NCBI GenBank assembly: GCA_964563925.1
Contig: CAZLZD010000019.1
Span: 10,258 to 74,257 of the forward strand
Direction of reading: 5' to 3'
Source of the DNA: JAUILA01 sp964563925
GTDB lineage: Bacteria; Bacteroidota; Bacteroidia; Cytophagales; Cyclobacteriaceae
Length of the DNA: 64,000 nucleotides
Notes under the pieces: model-generated
What the model saw: only the letters and a program-made list of their open reading frames with translations
What the model was told of the DNA's origin: nothing
Databases searched by the model: none
In this document: one piece after another, positions 1-8,934 of the stretch
Position numbering within the stretch: position 1 is the stretch's first letter
Layout of the letters: the number at the start of each line of letters is the position of its first letter
Position numbers and translations under genes: made by a program

Positions 1-3000
1 GCCCACGGTAAATTCATACGTACCCGGTGCGAAATCTGCATTTGCACGGAAGCGTATGCTGTATCTGTCATCGTAATCTGCACATAAATCCGGGCCGCTC
101 AGCGGGTTCCCGGCTAGATCCAGGTCAAAATTAAACGGCTGGTTAATAAAACCGCGGTATTTATCCGTGTCGAAATCGACACGTGCAGGGGAAGGCCGCG
201 GATCATTCGAATCATCGTATACATAACCGATCCAATCTCCGGCACCATACGTCACCTGGTCTCCGGCCACGGGCGAAACCGTAACCGTTGCCGAAGAACT
301 TAACGGATCCTGGATACAACCCGTGGCAGTATCCTCCACGCGTACTAAGGAATAAGTAGTGGTAGTAACCGGAGAAACAATAATATCAAACGGTGAGGCA
401 TTTGCGGTAACAATTGTCTCTGTGGTACCATCACTGTAAGTCAGATCCCACGGACCGGTACCGGTCAGCGTTGCTGTCAGGGTAGCTGATTCTCCGGGAC
501 AAATAGTAGCGTCTCCGGCCAGCGTGGCATCCGGCAGCGGATTGACGGTCAGAACCGGCTGATCGGTCAGCACAGACGCACAGCCTCCCGAGGCAGTGGC
601 ACTCACCTGGTAGGTGGTGGTTACGGCAGGAAGCCCGGCAGCCGTGAGGACCAGGCTTACATCTCCACCATCTCCCGTCACAGTGACCGGAGGTGTTAAA
701 GACGTTCCGTCCGTTTGCTGCAATTCATAAAGCACACCGCTTTCAGAACCCGAAATAATAAAGTTAACATCAGTACTTTCTCCTTCACAGATACCAGCGT
801 CACTGACCGAAAGTGCATCCGACGGGGCATTTGTGACTGTCACCACATACTGGTCAGCAAGAATGACCGGTGAACAGGACGGCAGGGTCACTGCCACCTG
901 GTAGGTTGTGGTGGTGGCAGGTACATTTGCCTGGGCAATAACCAGGTCGATCGGTCCGGCCGGACCCGAGGCCTGAACCGGCGGTGATAGCGGGTTGCCG
1001 CCGAGGTCCAGCAATTCAAAGGTCGTTCCGTTGACCGGACTGTTAAGCGTAAGTATCAAATCTCCGGTAGCCGGACTACACACCGTTGCATCGTCCACTG
1101 TAATAGTAAGGTCTGGCTCGGAAACCACAATATCTGCCGCGGTTATGGGTCCGCAGTTATTGGCATCAGTTATGTCCACACTGTACGTGCCCGCTGCCAA
1201 TCCGCTGAAAACGCCGGTGGTATTGGAGATGGCCAGTGGTTGCAGGGTATAGGTAAGGGTGCCCGTTCCGCCTGAGGCCGTTACGGTGATCTCGCCGTCT
1301 GTGCCGGCGGGGCAGCCGGCATCGGTTACCGAAATATTGTCTATGCTGATCCCTGCAGGCTCGCCCACGGTTCCGATCGCTGAAGTTACCGAACATCCGT
1401 TCTCATCCGTGACCTCCACGGTGTAGTCACCGGCAGCGAGGGTGCCAAACACACCGGTGGTGTTACTAATGGCAAGAGGCTGAATGGTATAGGTCAGTGT
1501 GCCTGTTCCGCCGGAGGCAGTAACTGTCAGGGTGCCGTCGGTCGCACCCAGGCATGATACATCAGTGGTTATGGGTGCATCAACCAAAATAGCCGTTGGG
1601 GCTGCTATGGTGACTGTCCCGGTTGTAACCGGTCCGCATCCGTTGGCCTCGAGAATTTCAACCGTGTAGTCTCCTTCAGCCAGGCCGGTAAATGAACCGG
1701 TACTGTTGGAAATATTGTCAGGAAGCAGCGTAAAGGTGTATGGTGAAACTCCACCAGATGCGGTGACAGTGATAGTCCCGTCCGTATCGCCGCTGCAGGT
1801 AACATCGGTGCTGGCCACATTATCGATAACCACACCAGCAGGTTCATTGATATCGATATCGGCTGAAACCACCGGTCCGCAATTATTTTCGTCAGTGACC
1901 TCTACCGTATAAGTGCCTGTGGCAAGTCCGGTGAAAATCCCTGTGGTATTTGACACAGCAGAGGGTTGAAGCGTGTAAGTTAGCACTCCCGTTCCGCCGG
2001 AAGCAACCACTTCTATTTGTCCGTCAGCCCCTCCATTACATGTTACATCCGCCGGTGTCACTGTGTCTATGGTGATTGCCGGCGGGCTGCTTACGGTTAA
2101 TGTGGATGAAACAACCGGTCCGCACAGGTTGTCATCAGTCACCTCCACCGTGTAATCTCCGGCGGTCAGGCCGGTAAATGTCCCGGTGGTATTGGTAATG
2201 GCATTGGGCAATAAGGTATAGGAAAGGGTGCCCGTTCCGCCGGAAGCGGTCACGGTAACCGATCCGTTTGCGTCCCCGTCGCAGGCCGCATCTACGGCTG
2301 ATTCTGTATCAATAACAATCGCCGGAGGCTCGGTAATGGTAATGGACTGGGTTCTTGCACATCCATCGGCATCGGTGACGGTCACCTCCAGTTGGCCCGG
2401 ACCGGCCGCTGTGAAATCAAGGGAGGTCGCGTTGGCCGTGGTGGTAGCCCCGGCAGTATTTACATCTACCGAGAATGTATAGGGCGCAGAACCACCAGTA
2501 GCCGTAAAAGTCCCTGACCCATCGGCTACCCCGTTACAGGAAAGCAGGATGTCGCCGGGTGAACTCAGCTGAAGGTTATAGAACGAAATGACCACCTGGT
2601 CTGCGGTACCTGCACATATTCCGTTGGAGTCGGTGATAAACCATTCAAATACGTTGTCTCCTACACCAAGGTTGGTGACGGCCGAGGTAGGGCTTGTCGG
2701 GGTAACCACGGTACCTGAACCGCTTACCAGTGTCCAGCTCCCGGTCTCACCGGCAGGGTTAAATGAATTCCCGGCAAGGGTAGCCGTATTGTCACAAACC
2801 ACCTGATCGGGCCCCGCATCTGCCTGGGTAACGACCGGGACGAAGATTGAATTTATCGTCACGTTACATCCTTCCGAATCGGTGACGGTTACTGTATAGG
2901 TACCGGCATCAAGGTTTACCGGATCTTCCACATTTCCCGGATCGGTAGGCCCCGTCCAGGCGTAGGAATACCCGCCATTTCCACCGGAAACGTTAATGTC

Positions 3001-3462
3001 AACGGCACCGGTACCAGGGGTACAGGCAGGCTGAACAGAAGCTACGGAAGCAACAAGTGCCGGTGGCTGGTTGATCACCACACCGGAAGAGGAAAAACCA
3101 GGACAACCCGGCGCGAATGATATAAACCAGGTGTAATTACCCGGGGGCAGGCCGGTAAAGATGGTGGAAGGTGTAGTCTCGGACTGGCTCAGGTTGACCG
3201 GGCTCCCTCCGTTGCTGGGCAATCCCACAATGGTGAAAAAGTAATCCCCGGTGTATCCGTTCGGGTTATTTACTGTAAGCTCAAGGGTCCCGTTGTTAAA
3301 ACCATTACAGGTCACATCAGTAACGCTGACCGACACATCGGATGTCGGGCACTGGGCCTGAACATTCAATGCTGAAACAAGAAACAGGACTGAAGCTAAA
3401 AAAAATCGCAGGATACCCTGTCGTGGATTCTCCCACTGATAGCTTAAAAAATATCCTTTCAT
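1..3462 (-). CDS. Secreted SprB-like repeat protein (partial, C-terminus beyond left edge)
   Basis: An open frame of 1154 codons runs without a stop from the ATG at 3462 to base 1. It starts with a basic stretch and a hydrophobic signal segment ending near ALNVQAQ (residues ~19-38). The rest is extracellular beta-sandwich repeats rich in G, T, S, V and D, with motifs such as TYTVTVTDSEGC and DYTVEVTDDNLCG that are typical of SprB/PKD-like repeats of Bacteroidota surface proteins. Residues ~375-775 consist of near-identical 80-residue units; residues ~790 to the edge are a more divergent Ig-like type. Proteins of this kind are usually secreted by the type IX system and carry a C-terminal sorting domain, which would lie outside the window. 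The start codon is one base after the stop of the small upstream gene, whose end carries AAAGGA as a likely ribosome binding site, so the two are probably translationally coupled. Adhesion or gliding is an inference. Confidence 0.85.
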   Translation of the reverse strand, partial: MKGYFLSYQWENPRQGILRFFLASVLFLVSALNVQAQCPTSDVSVSVTDVTCNGFNNGTLELTVNNPNGYTGDYFFTIVGLPSNGGSPVNLSQSETTPSTIFTGLPPGNYTWFISFAPGCPGFSSSGVVINQPPALVASVASVQPACTPGTGAVDINVSGGNGGYSYAWTGPTDPGNVEDPVNLDAGTYTVTVTDSEGCNVTINSIFVPVVTQADAGPDQVVCDNTATLAGNSFNPAGETGSWTLVSGSGTVVTPTSPTSAVTNLGVGDNVFEWFITDSNGICAGTADQVVISFYNLQLSSPGDILLSCNGVADGSGTFTATGGSAPYTFSVDVNTAGATTTANATSLDFTAAGPGQLEVTVTDADGCARTQSITITEPPAIVIDTESAVDAACDGDANGSVTVTASGGTGTLSYTLLPNAITNTTGTFTGLTAGDYTVEVTDDNLCGPVVSSTLTVSSPPAITIDTVTPADVTCNGGADGQIEVVASGGTGVLTYTLQPSAVSNTTGIFTGLATGTYTVEVTDENNCGPVVSADIDINEPAGVVIDNVASTDVTCSGDTDGTITVTASGGVSPYTFTLLPDNISNSTGSFTGLAEGDYTVEILEANGCGPVTTGTVTIAAPTAILVDAPITTDVSCLGATDGTLTVTASGGTGTLTYTIQPLAISNTTGVFGTLAAGDYTVEVTDENGCSVTSAIGTVGEPAGISIDNISVTDAGCPAGTDGEITVTASGGTGTLTYTLQPLAISNTTGVFSGLAAGTYSVDITDANNCGPITAADIVVSEPDLTITVDDATVCSPATGDLILTLNSPVNGTTFELLDLGGNPLSPPVQASGPAGPIDLVIAQANVPATTTTYQVAVTLPSCSPVILADQYVVTVTNAPSDALSVSDAGICEGESTDVNFIISGSESGVLYELQQTDGTSLTPPVTVTGDGGDVSLVLTAAGLPAVTTTYQVSATASGGCASVLTDQPVLTVNPLPDATLAGDATICPGESATLTATLTGTGPWDLTYSDGTTETIVTANASPFDIIVSPVTTTTYSLVRVEDTATGCIQDPLSSSATVTVSPVAGDQVTYGAGDWIGYVYDDSNDPRPSPARVDFDTDKYRGFINQPFNFDLDLAGNPLSGPDLCADYDDRYSIRFRANADFAPGTYEFTVG
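1130..2340 (-). repeat. Tandem 240-bp repeats inside the SprB-like gene
   Basis: Related DNA segments recur at exactly 240-bp steps: similar stretches around accggtccgca or its variants begin near 1141, 1381, 1621, 1861 and 2101, with a more diverged copy near 2341. Each encodes one 80-residue beta-sandwich unit. The shared blocks include a segment reading roughly AGDYTVEVTD and one reading GGTGTLSYTL. Confidence 0.8.
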
Positions 3463-3463
3463 A

Positions 3464-3811
3464 TTATTGGGATTCCTTTATTAGAATATTGTCTATGACT
3501 GTCTGACAGTTGTTTCCGTCCACAATCATGAGATTATAATAGCCCGCAGGCAGATTCTTAATCTCTTTCCCTTTTTCAGTGCTGCCGTGTTTGATCCAAA
3601 TCAGTTCGGTCTTCCCTGCCGAGGAAGGCAACTCAACTTTCAGCTGTCCGTCACGCTGCCCCGGCCCGGGGTGCGTTTTTGTAATAACGATTTTACCGCG
3701 AAAGCAATCGCTGCGATAAGTTTCCACTTCTTCTGTAATTTCAGTGAAAGAGGTGATAAGGAGTACTGCAAAAAGTAAGAACGCAATTCTCATGGTGCTG
3801 GAGATTGACAT
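3464..3811 (-). CDS. Small secreted SprB-repeat-type protein
   Basis: A 115-residue protein with an N-terminal signal segment (MRIAFLLFAVLLITSF from residue 7). Its C-terminal half ends in LPAGYYNLMIVDGNNC, the typical closing strand of an SprB-like repeat, so it is a single-repeat relative of the large protein downstream. The first ATG at 3811 is preceded by AGGTGG seven bases upstream, which supports this start over the Met at residue 7. Its stop codon lies one base before the start of the large repeat gene, indicating one transcript and coupled translation. Function unknown; it may be a partner or secretion-related companion of the large surface protein. Confidence 0.75.
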   Translation of the reverse strand: MSISSTMRIAFLLFAVLLITSFTEITEEVETYRSDCFRGKIVITKTHPGPGQRDGQLKVELPSSAGKTELIWIKHGSTEKGKEIKNLPAGYYNLMIVDGNNCQTVIDNILIKESQ

Positions 3812-3981
3812 AAAAAATCCACCTATAGTTTATATAGTTTAAAAAATCAAAGTAACCCTCAGACAGGATAATTCCTTCCGAAGCTCTCGTAAATATGGTT
3901 CTTAATTATATTTATTCAAATAATTTTTTGCGGGAAATCCGCCAATTCCGACTTCCTTGTAAGAAATGAATGCAATTTCAA

Positions 3982-4488
3982 CTAATAACGGCGCCGAATG
4001 ATTTCGCTGAGAATAATTGCTTTTCGCGCATCGTCGGGATTCCTCAGCATGTCGCCGAGCTCACGGACCGGGGATTCTTCCTCTTCTTCCTCTTCATCAC
4101 TTTTCAGGCTGGTAGTGGTACGCACCTTTTCAATTTCCACCATTTCATCGAGCGTCTTCAGGCTGCTTCCCTGGCTTCCCTGGTAGCTTCCATAGGGGGA
4201 TGCGTAAGGATCATCTCCCACTTCTTCCCTTCCGGCAGATTCATATTCCTCACGGGAATAATCACCGGAAGTTGAGTATTCTTCTTCCAGGATCTCTTCA
4301 GGCTCCTCTCGTTGATTCCCTGTGGTAAATTCCTCGAGCAGCTCTTCAAAGGACTTAGCCGGGCGGCGCGGCCCTGACTGGCCCTGTCCGGATGAAGGAG
4401 TCCCCGGCTTGCCCGCCGACTTCTTGAAAAGCCGGGCGATAAAAACAATCGCCAGGAAGATCAGGTAAATAATTAATTCGGGATCCAT
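3982..4488 (-). CDS. Small membrane-anchored acidic protein, hypothetical
   Basis: A 168-residue protein with one N-terminal membrane segment (IIYLIFLAIVFIARLF), a basic KKSAGKPG stretch, then a long low-complexity region rich in E, S, Y and G. It ends in a short conserved-looking tail, RKAIILSEIIRRRY. I take the ATG at 4488 rather than the TTG three codons upstream. A perfect -7 element TATATTTG lies at 4495-4502, only six bases before this ATG, so the message may be leaderless. The gene is divergent from smc. I do not recognise a function; the layout suggests a type with a cytoplasmic disordered linker anchored in the inner membrane. Confidence 0.7.
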   Translation of the reverse strand: MDPELIIYLIFLAIVFIARLFKKSAGKPGTPSSGQGQSGPRRPAKSFEELLEEFTTGNQREEPEEILEEEYSTSGDYSREEYESAGREEVGDDPYASPYGSYQGSQGSSLKTLDEMVEIEKVRTTTSLKSDEEEEEEESPVRELGDMLRNPDDARKAIILSEIIRRRY

Positions 4489-4494
4489 GTAAGA

Positions 4495-4502
4495 CAAATA
4501 TA
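4495..4502 (-). promoter_or_regulatory. -7 promoter element TATATTTG
   Basis: Perfect match to the Bacteroidota TAnnTTTG -7 element, six bases upstream of the ATG at 4488. No clear TTG is seen about 20 bases upstream, so the -33 element is weak or absent. Confidence 0.5.
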
Positions 4503-4607
4503 GAAGGATTTTTGAGAAATGCCGGATTCCCCTGTTGAATCACCGCCTTACCCGAAATTGAATTCCCCGCAGCGTTAAAAATGGCATACGTTTTTCATTA
4601 TTTCTGT

Positions 4608-4615
4608 TAATTTTG
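4608..4615 (+). promoter_or_regulatory. -7 promoter element TAATTTTG for smc
   Basis: Matches TAnnTTTG; it predicts a transcript start near 4622 and a leader of about 45 bases before the smc ATG. The -33 element is not clear. Confidence 0.45.
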
Positions 4616-4666
4616 TTTCCTTTCCCAGGGTGCCCGGCACGGGCCAATTTATTAAACTGTCGTTGC

Positions 4667-7600
4667 ATGGAGCTGTCAAAGCTGGAGATTAAAGGATTCA
4701 AAAGTTTCGGGGATAAGGTCGTTATTAATTTTGATACGGGCATTACGGGTATCGTGGGGCCCAACGGCTGCGGTAAATCCAATATCGTCGATTCCATCCG
4801 TTGGGTGCTTGGCGAACAAAGCAGCCGTACGCTGCGGTCCGACAAAATGGAGAATGTGATCTTCAATGGCACCAAGAAAAGGAAGGCCTCCCAGATGGCG
4901 GAGGTGAGCCTTACCTTTAATAATACCAAAAACCTGCTCCCGACTGAATACTCCCAGGTTACCGTGACCCGCAGGTATTATCGCAGCGGCGACAGTGAAT
5001 ACCTGCTGAATGGCGTTACGTGCCGTCTCAAGGACATCACCAGCCTGTTTCTGGATACAGGAATTGCCTCCAACAGCTATGCGATCATCGAATTGAAAAT
5101 GGTTGACGACCTGCTTAACGACAAGGACAATTCAAGGCGCGGACTGTTTGAAGAAGCCGCCGGTATCTCAAAATTCAAAAAAAGAAAGAAGGAAACACTT
5201 AAAAAGCTTCAGGATACCGATGCAGACCTTGAGCGGGTGGAAGACCTTCTCTTTGAAATTGAGAAGAACATGAAGTCCCTTGAGAGGCAGGCAAAGCAAA
5301 CCGAAAAATATTATGCCCTCAAGGAGGAATACAAATCAAGCAGTCTTTCACTGGCCCGCACCCGCATTGCTTCCTTTACCGAGGAATTTCGCTCCCTCTC
5401 GGCTAAAATCGAACAGGAAAATGACAAGAAGATAAGCCTCAGCAGGCAGATCAAAGAAAAGGAGGCCGCCCTGGAAAAGGCGAAAGCGGATATTATCGTA
5501 AAGGAAAAGGCGCTGGCAGCACGTCAGAAAAGCCTGAATGAGCATGTTGCGAAGATCCGCCAGTATGAGAGCGAAAAGAAAATCAAGAATGAAAGGCTGC
5601 GCTACCTCAATGATAAATCGGACAACCTGAAGGAGCAGATCGAACAGGACAAACAAAGCAGTGAACGTGCTTCCTTCAGTATTGAAAGCCTCCGGCAGGA
5701 AAAGCTGAGCGCCGGCAGGATTCTCGCCGAACTGGAGGCACGTGTTAACAGCCTCCGTGAAGACTACGAAACCCAGAAAGAAAAAACGGGTTTGCTTCGT
5801 GAAGAGGCAGAAACACTCCGGAAGATCCAGAAAAATACCCAGGAGGAAGTATATCAGCTGAAGAAATCAGTCGAGCTTAAGGAGCTGCAGCTCTCGTCAT
5901 TCAAACAGGAACTCGAACGTACCGCCAGCAACACGAGTGAGCAAAGTGCGAGCCTGATGCAATTTGAAAATAAAACGTCTGAGCTTTCCGAAATGCTTTC
6001 GGTGCGGAGAATTGAACTTCAAAAGTTACAGAAGGCTGAAGAAGACCTGGAAGGTCGCATTGAAAATACCCGGCATACCATTGAAATGATCCGGGAGGAA
6101 ATGAACCAGATCTCCCGTACCCGTGACTCCAGGGAAAACGAATATAACCTGACCAAATCACTGGTCGAAAACCTGGAAGGTTTCCCTGAAGCAATTAAAT
6201 TTCTGAAGAAGAAGACCAGCTGGAAAAAGAATGCCCCCCTCCTCTCCGATATCATAGCCTGCGAACCTGATTACCGGGTGACCATTGAGAATTATCTCGA
6301 ACCTTATCTCAATTATTACATCGTGGAAAAGGCTGAAGATGCCTATGAAGCCATAAATATCCTGAGCGATGCCGCCAAAGGAAAGGCTCACTTCTTCATC
6401 CTTGAATCATTCTCCCAGTACCACGGATCCGATACCCGTATTTATGACAATGCCTTTCCGGCAACTGAAGTAATTGAATACGACGATAAGTACCGCAAGC
6501 TTATGTCTCACGTACTGGACCGGGTCTATATTTTTGAAGGAGACCCTTCAACCATCCCCCAGGACGACAATGTCTTTATCACGAAAAACGGCAAGGTGAC
6601 GCGCAGGAGATTCAGCATCTCGGGGGGTTCGGTCGGACTGTTTGAGGGAAAACGGATCGGACGTGCCAAGAACCTTGAAAAACTTGATAAGGAAATAAAG
6701 CAGCTGAACAAGAAGCTCAACGGGGCGGAAGAAAGCCTGGCCGACAATCAGCGGGCCCTTCTTGGGCTGCAGGAAAAGACAAGGAAAGAAGAAATCCAGC
6801 AACTGCAGGAAGATATCAGGCACATTAATGAAGAATATATTTCGATAAATACCAAGCGGGAACAATTCAGGCAGATGCTGAACGATGCCGACCTGCGCAG
6901 GGAAGACATTCAGCAGCGTATTGAAGAAATCCAGGAAGAGCTCAGGGAGAATCGGCCTGCTGCTGACGAAAATGCAGTGGAATTGAGAAAGACCGAGGAG
7001 AAGCTGGCGAAAAAGGAAGCTGAGCTTTCCGAGGAAAACCAATTGCTCAACGAACGGTCAGCCGCCTTTAATGAGCAGAATATCGTCTTCCACCAACAGG
7101 AGAATCGAGTAAAAAGCATTACCCAGGAGGTGGATTACAAGGAAGAAACTTTTGAGAACAGCCGGGCAAGGATTGAGAAAAACCAGCAGGAACTCAGGCG
7201 GACCGAAGAGGAAATCCGCACACTGATCGAAAAGAGTGAAATGAGTGATGATGAGCTTATTTCCATGTATGCGGAGAAAGAGGATATCGAGGCAGCGGTT
7301 AATGAAGCCGAAAAGGACTATTATTCGGGAAGAGGGGACATTGACAAGATCGACAAGGAAGAACGTGAGATTCAGCGTCAGCGTGAAATGACCGATAATA
7401 TTCTGATCGAGCTGCAGAATAAGCTGAACGAGAACAAGCTGGAATTAAGCAGCGTTAAGGAACGGTTATCGGTTGAATTCAATGTGAACCTGGATGACCT
7501 GATGCAGGAAGATCCTGACGAGGAGCCCGGCGACCCGCAGGCCCTGGAGCAATCTGTCCAGCGGATCAAGGATAAGCTCGAACGAATGGGGCCGATCAAC

Positions 7601-8194
7601 CCAATGGCCATGGAGGCATACCAGGAAATCAAGGAGCGTAACGATTTCATAACCGAACAGCGGGAAGACCTTTTCAAGGCGAAAGAATCGCTGCTTACCA
7701 CGATTGACGAAATTGACCAGGTGGCCCGGGAGACGTTCCTGGATGCTTATGAGAAAATCAAGGACAATTTCATCAAGGTGTTCCGGAGCCTTTTTACCGA
7801 GGAGGATGACTGCGACCTGAAACTCAGTGACCCCGATAATCCGCTGGAGTCGTCCATAGAAATAATGGCTAAACCCAAGGGTAAACGGCCTCTCACCATT
7901 AACCAGCTTTCCGGGGGTGAAAAAACGCTTACCGCTACCTCCCTCCTGTTTGCCATCTACCTGTTGAAACCGGCCCCGTTCTGTATTTTCGACGAGGTTG
8001 ACGCCCCTCTCGATGATGCCAATATTGACAAGTTCAATAATATCATCAAGACATTCTCCAAGGACAGCCAGTTCATTATCGTAACCCACAATAAGCGCAC
8101 CATGTCAAGCACCGATGTGATCTACGGGATTACTATGATCGAACAGGGGGTTTCAAGGGTCGTTCCGGTTGATCTGCGCGAACTGGCCGACTAA
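4667..8194 (+). CDS. smc: Chromosome segregation protein SMC
   Basis: A 1175-residue SMC ATPase that compacts and segregates the chromosome with ScpA/ScpB. The N-terminal head has MELSKLEIKGFKSFGDK and Walker A GPNGCGKSN. Two long coiled coils (residues ~170-500 and ~665-1000) flank a hinge around residues ~510-660. The C-terminal head has signature LSGGEKTLTA, Walker B FCIFDEVDAPLDDAN and the histidine-containing switch IIVTHNKRTM. Length matches the family. The frame is open 18 codons further upstream, but the ATG at 4667 gives the conserved N-terminus. It ends convergently with the RNA methyltransferase gene, the two stop codons overlapping by four bases. Confidence 0.97.
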   Translation: MELSKLEIKGFKSFGDKVVINFDTGITGIVGPNGCGKSNIVDSIRWVLGEQSSRTLRSDKMENVIFNGTKKRKASQMAEVSLTFNNTKNLLPTEYSQVTVTRRYYRSGDSEYLLNGVTCRLKDITSLFLDTGIASNSYAIIELKMVDDLLNDKDNSRRGLFEEAAGISKFKKRKKETLKKLQDTDADLERVEDLLFEIEKNMKSLERQAKQTEKYYALKEEYKSSSLSLARTRIASFTEEFRSLSAKIEQENDKKISLSRQIKEKEAALEKAKADIIVKEKALAARQKSLNEHVAKIRQYESEKKIKNERLRYLNDKSDNLKEQIEQDKQSSERASFSIESLRQEKLSAGRILAELEARVNSLREDYETQKEKTGLLREEAETLRKIQKNTQEEVYQLKKSVELKELQLSSFKQELERTASNTSEQSASLMQFENKTSELSEMLSVRRIELQKLQKAEEDLEGRIENTRHTIEMIREEMNQISRTRDSRENEYNLTKSLVENLEGFPEAIKFLKKKTSWKKNAPLLSDIIACEPDYRVTIENYLEPYLNYYIVEKAEDAYEAINILSDAAKGKAHFFILESFSQYHGSDTRIYDNAFPATEVIEYDDKYRKLMSHVLDRVYIFEGDPSTIPQDDNVFITKNGKVTRRRFSISGGSVGLFEGKRIGRAKNLEKLDKEIKQLNKKLNGAEESLADNQRALLGLQEKTRKEEIQQLQEDIRHINEEYISINTKREQFRQMLNDADLRREDIQQRIEEIQEELRENRPAADENAVELRKTEEKLAKKEAELSEENQLLNERSAAFNEQNIVFHQQENRVKSITQEVDYKEETFENSRARIEKNQQELRRTEEEIRTLIEKSEMSDDELISMYAEKEDIEAAVNEAEKDYYSGRGDIDKIDKEEREIQRQREMTDNILIELQNKLNENKLELSSVKERLSVEFNVNLDDLMQEDPDEEPGDPQALEQSVQRIKDKLERMGPINPMAMEAYQEIKERNDFITEQREDLFKAKESLLTTIDEIDQVARETFLDAYEKIKDNFIKVFRSLFTEEDDCDLKLSDPDNPLESSIEIMAKPKGKRPLTINQLSGGEKTLTATSLLFAIYLLKPAPFCIFDEVDAPLDDANIDKFNNIIKTFSKDSQFIIVTHNKRTMSSTDVIYGITMIEQGVSRVVPVDLRELAD

Positions 8195-8934
8195 GACGGA
8201 ATAACCCTGCGCAGGTTGTCGCAAATAATCGCTGTGGCCATGCCGGCATTAAGGGATTCAGCACCCCCGTAAGAAGGAATGGTGATCCTGTCGGAGAGGA
8301 GTTGCTGTACCCGTGACGAAATACCATGTGCCTCGCTGCCAAGTAAAATCCAGCCGCTGCGCTCAAACTGAAAACTGTGCACATCCTTTCCGTCAAGGTC
8401 CGCCCCGTATACCGGTTGAGGCTGGCCGGCAATAAATTCCGGGAGCGGGGTATAGTAAACAGGTATCCGGGTAAATGACCCCTTGCTGGCTGAAATTACT
8501 TTAGGGTTGTATAAATCAGGTACGGCTTCAGATGCAACAATGCCCCGGATCCCGAACCAGTCAGCGATACGTATGATGGTTCCGAAATTACCCGGGTCAT
8601 TGATATCGTCCAGCATAATCCCATAGCCTTCACTCAGCGGCCAGGGCTGGTTGGGTTTCATCTTAACCACGGCAAGTGCGCCGTCATTGGTCCGGAAAGA
8701 TCCCGCTGCAGCCAATTCCTTTTCATTAGCCTCCACACATTCTTCGGCCTGATGGCACAGTGCCTCATTCTCCTTCAGGAAGGCAGGGGTCGCATAAAGC
8801 TGATTCACCCTGAAGTCTGATTGCAGCACTTCCCGCACGCTTTTTGTACCCTCCACGACGAATGCTTGCGAGGATGTGCGGTATTTTTTTAATTGGAGGG
8901 ATTTAATGAACTTCGTACGAGCCTTTGAGATCAT
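8191..8934 (-). CDS. TrmH/SpoU-family RNA 2'-O-methyltransferase
   Basis: A 247-residue SPOUT methyltransferase. The N-terminal substrate-binding domain begins SKARTKFIKSLQLKKYR and FVVEGTKSV, typical of the rRNA/tRNA 2'-O-ribose methylases. The C-terminal trefoil-knot domain shows motif 1 MLDDINDPGNFGTIIRIADWFG, motif 2 around ILLGSEAHGIS and motif 3 IPSYGGAESLNAGMATAI, the S-adenosylmethionine-binding knot. The particular target nucleotide cannot be read from sequence. It is divergent from tamL, with overlapping 5' ends if the upstream tamL start is used. Confidence 0.9.
   Translation of the reverse strand: MISKARTKFIKSLQLKKYRTSSQAFVVEGTKSVREVLQSDFRVNQLYATPAFLKENEALCHQAEECVEANEKELAAAGSFRTNDGALAVVKMKPNQPWPLSEGYGIMLDDINDPGNFGTIIRIADWFGIRGIVASEAVPDLYNPKVISASKGSFTRIPVYYTPLPEFIAGQPQPVYGADLDGKDVHSFQFERSGWILLGSEAHGISSRVQQLLSDRITIPSYGGAESLNAGMATAIICDNLRRVIPS

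Noticed and set aside
1130..2340. CRISPR-like periodic repeats
   Set aside because: The 240-bp period is fully coding and in frame; no short repeats separated by unique spacers.
6019..7119. Long serine/phenylalanine-rich frames on the minus strand opposite smc
   Set aside because: They are mirror images of the Glu/Lys-rich coiled-coil codons of smc, with no start signals and no recognisable domains.
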